Shown in pieces: positions 25,135-36,637 of a stretch of 64,000 nucleotides of DNA. How positions within the stretch are numbered: position 1 is the first letter of the stretch; each line of letters begins with the position of its first letter. This DNA is from Isoetes taiwanensis. Taxonomy: Eukaryota > Streptophyta > Lycopodiopsida > Isoetales > Isoetaceae. The stretch is from contig JAJEKV010000005.1 of assembly GCA_021234155.1 (NCBI GenBank), forward strand, positions 21,748,089-21,812,088, written 5' to 3'. Under the pieces are notes generated by a model. It ran no database searches. It was not told where the DNA came from and was given only the letters and a program-made list of their open reading frames with translations. The position numbers and the translations under genes were made by a program.

Positions 25135-25286
25135 TTAATCGATGTTTCAATAGCTAACCAGTACAGCATGCCTTATGGACGTGTTTGGGTTCGATTCCCA
25201 AAAGACAAAGCTAGAAAATCGAATGTTTGCCAGAGAAGAGAAACAGAACTACAAAACAAAAGAGAGGGGAAAAACAAAAAAAATTA
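25135..25286 (+). repeat. Possible tRNA-derived SINE
   Basis: 'tagctaaccagtacagcatg' resembles a tRNA D-arm/A box. About 30 nt later 'gggttcgattccca' matches a B box and can form the T-arm stem with loop ttcgatt. A purine-rich body follows, ending in an A-rich tail around 25262-25286. The D-arm appears to lack one base and no clean cloverleaf acceptor stem was found, so a tRNA-derived SINE is more likely than a functional tRNA. Confidence 0.4.
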
Positions 25287-26161
25287 ATTTATTCATCACA
25301 CATGGCTATAAATTATTGAGAACGTTATCTATCCTGCGTAAAACGTTTATGACATTATTACACATGACAATCATTAATGGTGGACGTTAATTATAATTTG
25401 ACATTAATGGTGGACGTTACTTATTATCATGTGACGTTATTTACACGTTTGTGTTAAGCAAGCTTATTTTAATTTGTGGCGTAAACTAAGTGTCAAGTAC
25501 GTGGACAAAAAAAAAACGCACCAATAATGTGATGGAGAAGAAACTCATCGTAATTTATGACCTGAAATGGCAATGGTTCCTATCCCATCTTAATTCATTT
25601 TTTCACTACAAACCAATGTCAATCAAGACAACAAATATTTACTATTTTACTGCAAAAACTATTGGTAGTTAGCCCATGTTCTGCGATAGAAACTAAGACA
25701 CTTTATTGTAGGAATCAAGGTTAGTTCATATGAAATAAGGTAGGTAACTTTATTAGAATACAACCTTAAGTTACACAAACAATTAAAGTTGAAATTATTA
25801 GTGGTTTATGGCCTAGTATGAAATAAAGTAGGTAACTTCATTAGAAAACCACTTTAAGTTTCACAAACAATTAAAGTCGAAATTAAAAGTGGTTTATTGC
25901 CCATATTATTAATCAATGTACGTACTTATAAAATAGCAATAAAGCACTATCAAAACCAAACTTACAAACTATTATAAAGAACCATTGTGCTTAACCGTGC
26001 TAATAAACTAGAAGGATAAGTCGTACTTAAGAACCACACTATGGAACTATTAATGGTTATTCAACACATTAACCCACTTAGTGACATCTCTTTTTTATAG
26101 TAGTTTTATGTAAAAACTGTTTTGAAAAAACTAGTAGTGATTGTTTTTTGGGCACCTTGTG

Positions 26162-26697
26162 TCAAGCGTCAGATAACAAACCCATACCCACACCGAAGAC
26201 CACGCACCCGTCAAAGAAGAGAGCCAGACAAGACAAATGACGGCCTCCAAGGAATCCATCCTGACTTAGGGGATTCCAGGCACTAATGACGGCGCTGCAA
26301 GATTCTCTCAAATCATGCATATGATCCAGGAGTTGGTGACCGAGATCTACCATCTATCTATTCTGGGTCCAAGGCCATTGTACTATATATATCAGTAGAG
26401 ATAGATCTTGACTTTTTAGATGGAATTTGGTGTTTTCTCATTTCATTCCTCTCGCTCGACGAGAGTTCATGTACTTTTATTGATATTCAAGGAGTCTTAT
26501 CTTGGCATATTGTCTCTTTGAGTTTCTGATTGTTTCCTTCTTTCTTTTCTGATCTCTTTGCAAAATCTCGCATGACACTTTGCTAGGATTGGCCTGCTTG
26601 ATCCGAGGGTCCTCACAGAGGGCTGTCTTGCAGATGATCCCGAACCTAGATCCAAAACACTATCCTCGATGTCGGGTCTTAGTTCTTTTTTCCCCTC
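26162..26697. other. Flank of the transposon nest, no gene seen
   Basis: Sequence between the second CACTA-like element and the gag-like frame of the outer gypsy element. It may include the left LTR edge of that element (a TATA-like 'tactatatatatcagtag' lies at about 26380), but the second LTR is outside the window, so the boundary cannot be fixed. Confidence 0.35.
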
Positions 26698-27120
26698 TTG
26701 ACGATGTTTGCTCGTACCTTTACTCAGGAGGAGCTTCTCAGCCAAACTACGGCTCGATTGGATCGCCATCAGCGCAGGGAAGCTGCTCGCGACATGTATG
26801 ATACTGATTATAATATTGAGGGTGGCCGTGTTCGCTCGCGTGCTCAGTCCGCACCACCTACTCCTCGTATTTGTTCCAGACCGGGGTCTCCCCCTGCTTG
26901 CAAACACTGTTCTCAATCACAGTCGTCGCGTCACATTCCTGTGCATCAAACTCCTCATTATTTTCAAACACCGGATAACACTTACATCCACATTCCCTCT
27001 GGACCAACACCGTTGCGTTCCCAACCATGTTCTTCACAGCATGATATGGGCTATCCTCATGTTTCTTTTGGCCCCCCCTCATGTTTCTTGACAATGCAGC
27101 ATCTTTCCTGGTGCATATAA
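26698..27120 (+). pseudogene. gag-like fragment of the outer gypsy element
   Basis: A 140-residue open frame (MTMFARTFTQEELLSQTTAR, then 'RQRREAARDMYD'-like basic helix, then a Pro/Ser-rich tail with 'CKHCSQSQSSRH'). The composition suits a retrotransposon gag N-terminus or linker. No capsid or zinc-knuckle signature is decisive, so the assignment rests partly on position upstream of pol. It could instead belong to another remnant. Confidence 0.35.
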
Positions 27121-28350
27121 TGCTGATTAATCTGTAGGATGGATTACTCTGGAGTTGTGGCAGCTTCTTTGAGCAATGTGGCAGATTGTTCATGATATTT
27201 CTTCATGTCTTTTTCTCGTCATCTCTACTCTTGCAAGAGGTGCACTACAGAGCATTCAGGATTTATTTGTAGCTTTAGGAAAATTTGTATTTGTCTCCTG
27301 TAGTATTCTACTAGATAGGAAGATGTTGATTCTGATCCTGTAGTACTAACTAGCTGGAAGAAGAGGTTGAGAAAATACATGAGTACTAAAGCTTCAAGTA
27401 TTTTATTCGATCCATAAGGGATCTTTTGTACGTCAAGATTATCTGATCCTTAAGGGATCTTTTTGATGTAATTCTTCCTATCTGAATACAAAATTTATCT
27501 TACCAAATAAAAAAAGAAAAAAAGAATTTCAGTCTTCTCCCTCCTTCAACCTCATATTCAATTCTACAATATTGGTGATCTCAAACTGAATGAAGATGAC
27601 ACCCACGGTATACTGCCAACAGATGCCCCCCTCCAGGCCCTCCTAGTTTCATGGCTCCCATGCAAACCCCTTGTTCTCAGCCCACGGCTGTGCCTCAAAG
27701 TTAGGTTCCTTCTTATGCTCCACCAATTTATACATAAGTTCCTGTCCCGTCCAAGTACAACTTCTAGGAACGAATCAAACTGCCTCCGTTCGCCTCACTG
27801 CCTTTTAACTTTGGGTCGCCAATGGCAAACATGGCCCTCGGCCCATACTGAAAGAACCACCTCGCCCGTCTCAACAACAGCGTCCCCAACAAGCATCTCC
27901 ATCTGCAGCTCTTGATCAACAGGCTCAAGAAGAAACCTATCAAACACTAAATCCTTCGGTTCAAAAATCCAATTAGGTAGGTCTGGTTTCCTGCCAGCAC
28001 CTGGGCACCTGCCCCTTGACGATCATACCCCACGACACGCAACGTGCATTTGCTGTTGATACTATTTTGCATGAGGAACACAAGACACAAGGGGACGTCA
28101 CCTTGTGCAACCTTTCAAAACCACGTGCATCAATTGGAGGGGGCAATTTTTTACCCTTTCCCGTATATATACTAGGGGTCATAGGGGTTTTGGGATGTTT
28201 TTCTAGTTGTAAAACCATACGGAAAGGGGTCAAATTTGCCTATCAGAAACACGTATACTAGGGGTTTTTTGGCTACCCTATGCACGTAAGTGGCATATCC
28301 CATATAAAGAAGGTGGATCCCCCGGAACAAGACAATCCATTTCAACCCTG
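27121..28350 (+). other. Non-coding and decayed internal region of the outer gypsy element
   Basis: LTR-like AT-rich sequence around 27240-27530, then a Pro/Gln-rich decayed coding stretch around 27580-27960 ('PQQASPSAALDQQAQEETYQ') that may be old gag. It ends at the copia TSD CCCTG (28346-28350). Confidence 0.35.
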
Positions 28351-28635
28351 TGTTGGAAAACGTATCAGCTATATATGGACTGATACAAACCTGCAGCACA
28401 GAGTGAGCCAATGCGGAAGCAAGAATGGAAGAGACACGATAGGAATAGAATAGGAACAATCTGGATGTTCTCTGTATTACATGTAATCTATAAATACATG
28501 GAATGAATGGCACTGAAAGGCCAACAGCCAGAAACAGAAGGCCAAAGGCCAGAGATGTACATGATGTACTCTAATGTACATCAATGTATCTAATGTACAT
28601 CTAATGTACTCTAATGTATAGCTTGAATTCTAACA
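28351..28635 (-). repeat. Copia 3' LTR
   Basis: 285 bp, + strand from 'tgttggaaaacgtatcagct' to 'cttgaattctaaca'. It matches 60380-60660 with small differences, including an insertion near 'atatatggactgatac'. It contains the repeated 'ctaatgtacatc' motif near its start on the element's strand. Confidence 0.96.
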
Positions 28636-28646
28636 CTCCCCTTTCA
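28636..28646 (-). promoter_or_regulatory. Copia polypurine tract
   Basis: On the element's strand GAAAGGGGAG lies directly before the 3' LTR TGTTAGAATTC. This is the plus-strand primer site for reverse transcription. Confidence 0.85.
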
Positions 28647-28663
28647 AGCTGGATAATCTGAAT

Positions 28664-29874
28664 CTACTGCAATGGTATAACACCAAGTGCTGATCTAAAC
28701 TGTACAAACTTTTGTGTGCCCAGTGGCTTAGTAAAGATATCTGCAACCATTGCACCAGTGGGCGAATAGATTAATGAGATGATTGCTTTCTCCACCAGAT
28801 CACGGACATAATGATAATGAATTGGAATGTGCTTTGTCCGAGGATGATGTCCCGGTCGCTCTGCCATTTTCATGCAACTTTGGTTGTCCACATAAACATG
28901 AATAGGTTGCTGCGCAGAAATACCAACATCATTAAGCAAGTGGTCATACCAAATAAGATCTGCAACTCCAGTAGATAAGGCAATGTATTCTGCCTCTGCT
29001 GAAGATCGGGCTACAACAGATTGCTTTTTGCTTATCCAGCCTACTGCACCTCCATAAAACATGCATGTGCTACCTGTAGTGGAATGAGAATCCCTGTTGT
29101 TGCCCCAACTTGCATCAGTAAATGCATGAAGACTTGCTGATCCGTTATCACAATAACAGATTCCATACTCTTTTGTTCCTTGCAAATAGCAAAGAACACG
29201 CTTTGCTAGCTGCCAATGCTTTAACTCATAACAGTGGTTAAACTGACTCAATGCAATCACAGCAAAACAAAGATCAGGTCGTGTTATGGTCATGAGATAC
29301 ATCAAACTCCCAACAAGTAGAGAAGATGACTGCGCATTATCACAAATAGGTTCATCTTCAAACAATTTGAGGCCGGCTTCCATTGGCATGGAAACAGGCT
29401 TACAATCTGCCATGCGAAATTGCTCAAGCAGAAATTCAGCATACCGAGGTTGGCTGATATGAATTAGCCTCTTCTTCCTATCACGATGTATCTGCATACC
29501 CAAGAAAGAGCTAGCTGCACCCAAATCTTTCATCTTAAACTTGCTAGCTAGTTGAGATTTAAGTGCTTGAACATCAAGAAGATTGCTGCCCATTGCAAGC
29601 ATATCATCCACATATAGCACTAAAATCATATACATACCTCCCATGCACTTGATGTAGACATTAGAATCTGTTGTAGCAACTTGAAATCCTTCATGCTTAA
29701 GTGCATCATCAAACTTCTTGTACCAAACCCGAGATGCCTGCTTTAAGCCATAAATGGCCTTCCGGAGTTTACATACCTTGTTTTCCTAACCGGGTACTTC
29801 AAAACCTGGAGGTTGCAGCATATAGATGTCTTCAAGAAGATCTCCATTCAGAAATGCTGTATCCACATCCATTT
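28664..29874 (-). pseudogene. Copia RT C-terminal part and RNase H
   Basis: Frame from the insertion junction at 29874: 'MDVDTAFLNGDLLEDIYMLQ' (RT motif with first catalytic Asp), 'PPGFEVPG', an in-frame TAG at 29788-29786, then 'KLRKAIYGLKQASRVWYKKF', 'LYVDDMLAMG' (catalytic YVDD) and 'FKMKDLGAASSFLGMQI'. RNase H follows ('FTDASWGNNRDSHSTTGST', 'SSAEAEYIAL', 'VDNQSCMKMA', 'RTKHIPIHYHYVRDLVE'). It ends at 28664 close to the PPT. The TIR element at 29875-34180 separates it from the rest of RT, so this copy cannot make an intact polymerase. Confidence 0.93.
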
Positions 29875-29906
29875 CATTAGGGCGGATTTGGGGTCTCAAA
29901 ATGGCC

Positions 29907-31412
29907 TCCTATCAGCCATTCCACGTCATATTTCCGCTCCTTTTTTCCCATGCCACCTAGGATACCAAAATCTCATCATTACAGATTTACTTGGAATATT
30001 CTCGGGAATAAGGGGATTAGCATTCATGGCCATATGTATTTAATTCGTTGGTTGTCGACGGGCTGATGCAACATGTGGCGCTTCTAAAAAGCCACTTGCA
30101 TTATAGCATACCTGCAACTCATGACGGTGCCTCTTGGTTTGTCAGATACCAAGCGTGCGTGTCACCGATTCTTGCGCTATTTTCATTTAGAGGCCATGGC
30201 CATACAAGCTTCCCGCCTTCCACATTTCAAAATTTGAATGTGTAGGTTGAAGCTTTGTATCAGACTTTCATTTCGAGGGCTGCGCCTTATGGGTGGTTCA
30301 CATGGAGAAGTTTAGGCCCTCCGCTGAGGGATTACGGCGCGAGTCGCCTTGATTAAAAATTCGGTATTTGCATCATTTCACCACAAGTTGGATCTTGCAA
30401 GGGCTGATTTTCCAAAACGAGGGGCTGAATTTTTTTGCCTCGGCCCAAGTTCGCCGGGTTTTAAGCCGCCTTAGCGGTTAGGTCCATGTGAACCCAAAGA
30501 TAAAGGGATCTTTACTTCATCCCAATACAGGCTTTCCGCCCCCTACAATTCGAAATTTGAATTTGCTTAATGTATAAAAGCATGGATTGTAGGAGAATGG
30601 ACTTTTCGATTTCCATATGCACGTTGCAAATTTAAAAAACGAGGTTAGTACGGACGTTCGGCTCACCACGGCTTAATTGTTTGGGGCATACAAATTGTAC
30701 ATCTTCATTTCGGGCCGCGGCGATCCACGCGTGATATGGAAGCTCCAAATGATGTGTGGATAAGGATCCAACTGACTCACGAATATGCTCCAGTCTTCAA
30801 TCGCAAAAAAGGAGGTCTAAAAAAATAAGAACTTAGACCTCGACGTGTTGTGTCTTGCAGGCTCAAAAAGTGTTGACATCTGGGCGGATGGCAGTTTATA
30901 TCCATTGGATCCGTTGAGTGGCAAGAAACCGTCATTTCGGGACGTTTTCAAGTTTAGTCCGATTTTGTGGTGGCGGTAACTCTCGGCCTCCTAGGATATT
31001 GTGAGAGATTGAGAGAGGATGAAGGCATTCGGAATCGAATACAGTTCCTTGAGATGAGCTGCTTCCGATAAGGAAGGGGAAATGTCCGTGAAGATGCTAA
31101 TAAATGACATTATACTTTGCAATGTGAAGGGTTTATACATTCTTGAAGTACAAAGGTTATGGTGTTTGTGTTTAGATACCGCTAATACAAGAAGTCTTTG
31201 ACTACCTTTAACAATAGATTCATTTAAAACTCTATTGCTATTTAAATTATAGCAAAAATGAGTCTTGAAACTCTTTAAGTAGTAGAAGAACTCTTTGACT
31301 AGTTATCCATTTGATGACCATTTTTTAAGAAAATATGATATGTGACATTCTTATATGCAAACATTCATAAAATTTATGAACATTGAAGGTCAAAGCCATC
31401 CTTGTTTAAAGA
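29907..31412. other. Left interior of TIR element copy 1, no gene seen
   Basis: Mixed-composition sequence without a credible exon series. The short open frames here show no family signature. It may include diverged captured host DNA. Confidence 0.35.
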
Positions 31413-33422
31413 GGATCATATGATGCGAAATCTTCATGCGCAGAAGTAATTGCATATAAGAAATTCGCCTGGTGTGATCCTTGCGTAAAAAAGTAAATAG
31501 AAACACAAATATTCAACTTACAACTTAGCGTAAACAAATAGTATTTTAGTAAACCAACACTTTATATACTAACACTTTACACTTTAAATAAGATATTTCT
31601 TTCTTTCCTTTTACTTGAAAGCTATTTTTTTTTTTCAAGATGGATCACACCAAGCGAATAATACATATGCAAAAAAAAAGGGACACACTAAATTCGCATC
31701 GTGTGATCCACTTTCTTATTTGTTGTCAAATTAAAATTAAACACAAGTACTCATTCCTATTTGTATCTAAAATGCTTTACCACTCTTAAGTACATAAGTC
31801 ATTATCCTTTTCAAAGAGCATATTATTTTTCAAGAAGGATCACACCAAGTTTAATAGTACATATGCAACAAAAATGGAACACACTAAATTCAAGATCGTG
31901 TGATCCACTTTCTTATTTGTTGTCAAATTAAAATTAAACACAAGTACCCCTTCTCATTTAATGCTTTACCACCCCAAGTGCATAAAGTTATTAGTCCTTT
32001 TCAAAGAGCATATCTTTTTTTAAGAAGGATCACATCAAGCATCCTATTTGCATCTAAAATACTTTACCAACTCTAGTAGTACATAAAGTTATTAGCCCTT
32101 TTCAAAAAGCAAACACTTTATCAATAAATGAGCACGTCACATATCCACACTTAACTTCAAATAAGACACATATATATTTCTTTTATTAAAAGATAATCAA
32201 AGTAATTTTACTATAAGATAAGATAAGATAAGATAAGATAAGAATTTTTACGTCCACGGGAACCCAACGGGTTATGGGACGGCACATGCAAGGGCAACAG
32301 CCCATGTAAAAAACCTTGGAGACTAGGCCCCATCACCAAATACAATAACCAAATATTAAAAGGCTACCAAGAATAAAAGAAGATAATGCTAATGCTAGTG
32401 ATAAATTTATGCTTCTAAAATTATCTAGACATAGCCAATCCAAGGATTGGAAGGCCATTGATCTAGAATAATTGCTGCGCCTCCCCTGTACACTGCCCAT
32501 TTCTTTTGCAGGCGGGCTGCCCTCACCTTGCAGAGCTCCTCCATACGGTTACACAATTGAAGAGGGGAGAGGTCCTCCTGTACTGAAAAGATCACACCAA
32601 GCGAATTTTGTATAAGCTAAAAGGTTGGAATATACTAAATTCGCATGGTGTGATCCACTTTCTTGTTTGTTGTCAATAGATAATAACACCAAGTCCCTCA
32701 TCAATAGTCTCCCATTTGCATATTATAAAATATGTATCATTCCAAGTTATATTATGTTTTATGAACTAAACGTTTTCAAAGAGGGTCCCAAAGCAAAATA
32801 CAAACACATAATCAATAAGCCAACACTTTACCAACAACCAAAGCTTTATTAAATAAGATTTTTATGTTATTTTATCAAACCTAACAATGTTTCCATATGT
32901 GACACTTTGAGTTAACTGATCCAAAGGCTCATGAAAGCGACATTTTATACAATATGTCTTTGGAGCTTTTGTGTCGTGGCATTAGTAAACACCTCTAATG
33001 GAGCAAATATTTTGTAACTCATTTTTTCAACAACCCTGGATGCACGTCTTATCAAACATTTCTTCATTGCAAGGACACCATTCTCATAAGGCTTGCACAA
33101 TTCGCTTAAACGAGGTCATGGGACGACTTTCAAGCTCGGCTCCCACAATTTTACAACGTAAAACTAGATGCCCATTGCCCTGAATGTATATCTTGGAAAA
33201 GCATGTCTCTTATGTCCATATGTTAGACAACAACGATGCCAGTAATGCTTTTCCCTAGTCCCAAATCCCCGACATCTGATAAATATAGCCCAAAGAAAAA
33301 TATTTGATTCAGTGAGTGAATATAAATCAAGAAGAGGGAAGAAAAAAGAAGCAAGGATCACATGACGCAAAATCTCACTACACATTTACAAAGTGCATAT
33401 GCATTTTCGCATGGTGTGATCC
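31413..33422. repeat. Array of 68-bp palindromic units (GGATCACACC ... GGTGTGATCC)
   Basis: Units at 31413-31480, 31642-31709, 31837-31906, 32590-32656 and 33355-33422, with a half unit at 32027-32040. Each begins ggatcacaccaagcgaat (or a variant) and ends attcgcatggtgtgatcc, so each is an inverted repeat with a loop of about 30 nt. The first four are spaced about 190-230 bp apart with similar AT-rich spacers ('cactttcttatttgttgtca', 'ccttttcaaagagcatat'), so they form a degenerate tandem array. The array is interrupted by a truncated LINE and then continues with two more units. Confidence 0.85.
32213..32578 (-). mobile_element. 5'-truncated LINE fragment with (TTATC)n tail
   Basis: On the minus strand an open end of a protein ('LSPLQLCNRMEELCKVRAAR', 'LQKKWAVYRGGAAIILDQWP') reaches a stop near 32424. 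A UTR follows, ending 'cccgtggacgtaaaaattc', then repeated TTATC (plus strand 'ataagataagataag', 32213-32241). A coding end, short UTR and microsatellite tail are typical of a 5'-truncated LINE. A similar '..ttacgtccacg' string occurs near 20348. No RT motif is present, so the class is inferred. Confidence 0.45.
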
Positions 33423-34180
33423 ATGTATTATTGAGGGTGCAAATTTGCAAATATCCTCCTCTTCAAAACCTCCCCCCCCTCCCTTCCCTTTTTTTTTTGC
33501 AATATACTATCCATAGCATTTATTTTGAACCCTATAGTTCTACCTATTCATTGCGTATGAATGTCGCTCCGGTGATGTAACTCCATAGTCATCCTTCGTT
33601 AAGGATAGCATTCTCTGTAAGAATGAATGGCGTGGAGCAATACGATGAATGGGAAGAGTGAAAAGTAGGAAAACTTCAGAATGAAAATTTGGGTAGTAAA
33701 ACATGGCATGTAACGACGTTTGCTTGTCCAAGACATCGCCTCGCCGTTGTTGCTTAACTCTATGCTTTCGCCCGAAAAAACACGGACACTATTGGAGACT
33801 TGGATTCCAAAGGAAGAGCCGGCGGAGAGGATGCACGTGGCGGCGCTTAATGTGAACAATGGAAATCTTGGTGCCAAAATTTGAAAAGGTGGTTGGTGCA
33901 TGTGGGCATGTGCACGATGGCGGGGAAAAGTAGCCATTATTTTGGTCCGCGATACGATTTTCGAAAAATGCGGGCCATTAATGTGGTTGCAATGAATGCA
34001 CAAACATGTCCTATGAAATTTCGCCATGTGGATGCCAAGTAAGCCTGCTCCTCTTTCTACTTGCCAACTAATACTGACTTTGGAAAAAAATGCGCAAACA
34101 TCATTGGTCGCGAGAAACATGACGTGGAATTCTGGCATCCAAGATAAGGGCCATTTTGAGACCCCAAATCCGCCCTAATG

Positions 34181-36364
34181 GATGAATTTCCCAATCCAAT
34201 TTGGCTTCTAAGGCAAGCAAAACACGCAAGCTATTCATTCTCACGACCGGTGAAAATGTCTCATCATAATCAAGACCTTTGACTTGGCTGAAACCTCGAG
34301 CAACTAGTCTAGCTTTATACTTGTCAAGGCTGCCATCAGCCTTGTACTTTTTCGTGAATAGCCATTTGCAATCTACTGCTTTGTGCCCAATGGGCAAATC
34401 AGCAAGTTCCCATACCTGGTTTGCATCCATGGATGCGAGCTCTACCTCAGCTGTCCATTTCCAATGTGAAGCTTCAGAGGAAGCCCATGCTTCCTCAATG
34501 CTTGCTGGTTCACCTTGCACTGCCAAGCAACACCATTCAACCAAACTAAGTTCAGCATTTTCAAGAACTTTACGAGAAGGTGTTCTGCTACGTGGTGGCA
34601 ACGGTTGATCAGGAGGAGGGGGCATTCCAATGAGCCGAGGATCAGGAAGAACTTGATTATGAGGTGGATCATCATTCATGGGTTGTTGCACATCCACTGG
34701 TAAAGGCACATCTTGCTGCTGGTCCAGCCTCAAATCTTGAAGCTCAACGAGTGGAGGATCATCAAGAACAAGATATTTGTCTTGAATGAAGTGTCCATCT
34801 GCAAGTGGATCAATACACATAGAATTTGACTCATCAAAAACTACTTCTGAGCTGGTGTATACCTTTTTCCGCTCTTGATCCCACAACAAGTATGCTTTAT
34901 GATTAGGTGCATAGCCAATGAAAGTGCATTTGGTGCTACGGGCATCAAATTTTCTGCGCAAATGCTCAGGAACATGTACATAAGCGGTACATCCAAATGT
35001 GCGCAAATGAGAAACATCCGGTTTCTCTCCAGACCAAGCTTCTTCTAGAGTCATCTCATTATCCAATGCAACTGTCGTCAATCTGTTTTGCACATGAACG
35101 GGCCTGCAAAGAATTGCATCAGCCCAAAAATACTTTGGCAAATGACTTTCGGCAAGCATATCTCCGCAACACCGTTTTGTTGAGGAGTAGCCCTCGTTGT
35201 GCATTGACGCTGAATCCCTGCCTGATCACATGTATCATGAAAGAGATCACTAAGATACTCTCCACCACCATCAGTGCGCAATTGCTTGATCTTCCTCCCT
35301 GTCTGATTTTCTACACATGCTTTATACAATTTAAAAGCCTCAAGAGCATCACTTTTCTTGGTTAGAAAATATACAATGGTTTTCCGACTAAAATCATCAA
35401 TAAACGTGATGAAATATACTGCCTTACCAAGGCGCGCAGACACCTCTATTGGTCCACAAAGATCTGAGTGGATAAGCTCCAGCACTTGCTTAGCTCTGCT
35501 GCCTACACTTGCAAATGATCTGCGAGGGTGCTTACCAAGGATGCATGCTTCACAAAGATCCGGATCTGTCTTCATAGTTATCTTCATGCCATGAACCATG
35601 TTCTTTCGCTGCATTATTTTTGAAGCTTGAACATTAGCGTGACCGTATCTTTTGTGCCAAAGTAGCACTTTCTCCTTTTCTTTGGCTGATACGACTAAAG
35701 CTTGATTTGACAGCTCATACAAATTTCCATGTCTTGAGCCCTTGGCCACTATATCCCCTTCAATCCGTGCATTCTTAAAAAAAAGAACTTCCTTATCATC
35801 AAAGAAAACTTGCAGACCAGCATCTGCTGCACATGCAACTGACAAAAGGTTTTTTCGCAATTCTGGGACATGTAAGGTTTCTGGAAGCACCGTACTTTCA
35901 CCATTCAATAGCGTGAAATGATATTGACCACTTCCTTGCACTTGAATTTCACTGTGATCTCCCAATTGCACCAGACTTTTGTCATTTTGATAACTTGAGA
36001 ATAGATCCCTATCCTTCAACATCACTGACGTGCATGCAGAATCCACTGTAAGAACCTTCTTTCCAGCAGCAGTACATGCACTTGTTTCCACAACAGAAGC
36101 CTCCCCTTTAATTTTGAGACTCTGGTCTGATTGGATCACAAGAGAAGCCTCTCCTTTGATGACTTGTGCCTCAACTAGGTGTGCTTTCTCTGATTTGTTC
36201 TTTCCCTCCGGACAATCGACTGCATAATTGGCCATATTCAAAGCAGTTCCTGCATTGTCCTCTCTTGGCATAAACTTTCTTAGGACGTACTCCTTTTGAT
36301 CCTTCCACCTTCCCATCTGATTGCTTTTTGTAATGAGGCTTCTTATCTTGCCTCCCTCGTGCAA
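34181..36364 (-). pseudogene. Copia protease, integrase and RT N-terminal part
   Basis: Reading down from 36364: end of the gag zinc knuckle, then protease with 'LTVDSACTSVML' (normally D-S-G, here D-S-A). Integrase has the zinc-binding 'WHKRYGHANVQ ... CEACILGK' and the DDE core: 'LIHSDLCGPIE', 'LRTDGGGEYLS', 'ATPQQNGVAE'. A one-base frameshift near 35165 follows. The next frame has the integrase C-terminal region and RT start ('VDCKWLFTKKYKADGSLDKY', 'KARLVARGFSQVKGLDYDET', 'FSPVVRMNSLRVLLALEAK') and runs into the TIR element at 34180. The D-S-A change, frameshift and insertion make it non-functional. Confidence 0.93.
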
Positions 36365-36637
36365 GCATGGCTTGTGATGGCTTGGAATCCTCCACTTTGT
36401 CTTTCAAGCGCATCTCTTTCTGCAAAAGCTTAGAGACGGCGTCATCCCATGAAAGACTACTTTGAGCTGTCAAGAAATCAACAAAGTTTTCCCATTATTG
36501 GGAAGAGAAGCATATAACTGGAGCTTTTGTTGCCCCTCTGGAACTGCATACTTGGAATCTGCTGCTGCCAACATATCAAACATCTCCTTCATTTGATTTA
36601 TGTGTGTATTCAGATCAGCTCCTTCCACATACTTACA
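36171..36637 (-). pseudogene. Copia gag, C-terminal part with broken zinc knuckle
   Basis: From the junction at 36637 the frame reads 'KYVEGADLNTHINQMKEMFD', typical copia gag. A lesion follows near 36480-36500 ('NNGKTLLIS' then a stop), and then the basic linker to a CCHC knuckle 'GQCRNCFEYG' whose His and last Cys fall in another frame because of a single inserted A near 36232. This part packages RNA in intact elements. It is separated from the gag N-terminus by more than 23 kb of inserted DNA. Confidence 0.85.

Larger units (their letters stand above)
18889..26161. mobile_element. Second CACTA-like transposon, non-autonomous, 7273 bp
   Basis: The left end is CACAAGGAGCCCAAAA and the right end is the inverse of CACAAGGTGCCCAAAA. 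The flanks carry a perfect 3-bp duplication TCA (18886-18888 and 26162-26164). The subterminal regions (about 18930-19160 and 25660-26120) are rich in 'agtggttt' and its complement, a different motif from the first element, so this is a different family. The 3-bp TSD with subterminal repeats fits the CACTA superfamily even though the terminus is CACAAG. No transposase was found. It carries an LRR receptor-kinase fragment (minus strand) and a possible SINE. Confidence 0.85.
29875..34180. mobile_element. TIR transposon without target-site duplication, copy 1 (4306 bp)
   Basis: Perfect 32-bp inverted ends starting CATTAGGGCGGATTTGGGG and continuing TCTCAAAATGGCC (29875-29906 and 34149-34180), followed by subterminal similarity ('attccacgtcat'). 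Removing exactly this segment restores the copia RT codons (...W E I H Q M D V D T A F L N G...) with no base left over and no duplication. The terminal repeat is shared with the element at 46430-49760. No transposase-like frame is seen. It contains a satellite-like array of 68-bp palindromes and a truncated LINE. The superfamily is unknown to me; a TSD-less PIF/Harbinger relative ('Spy'-type) is one candidate. Confidence 0.85.

Noticed and set aside
25135-25210. Functional tRNA gene around 'gggttcgattccca'
   Set aside because: The T-arm is good, but the D-arm lacks a base and no complementary acceptor stem could be found, so a SINE head is more likely.
31413-33422. CRISPR-like array of regularly spaced palindromes
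   Set aside because: Plant nuclear context, spacers are similar to each other and not unique, no cas genes; this is satellite-like transposon sequence.
29875-34180. A MULE or hAT with an 8-9 bp target duplication
   Set aside because: Flanking 9-mers match at only 6 positions, and the codons of copia RT are exactly continuous without any duplication.
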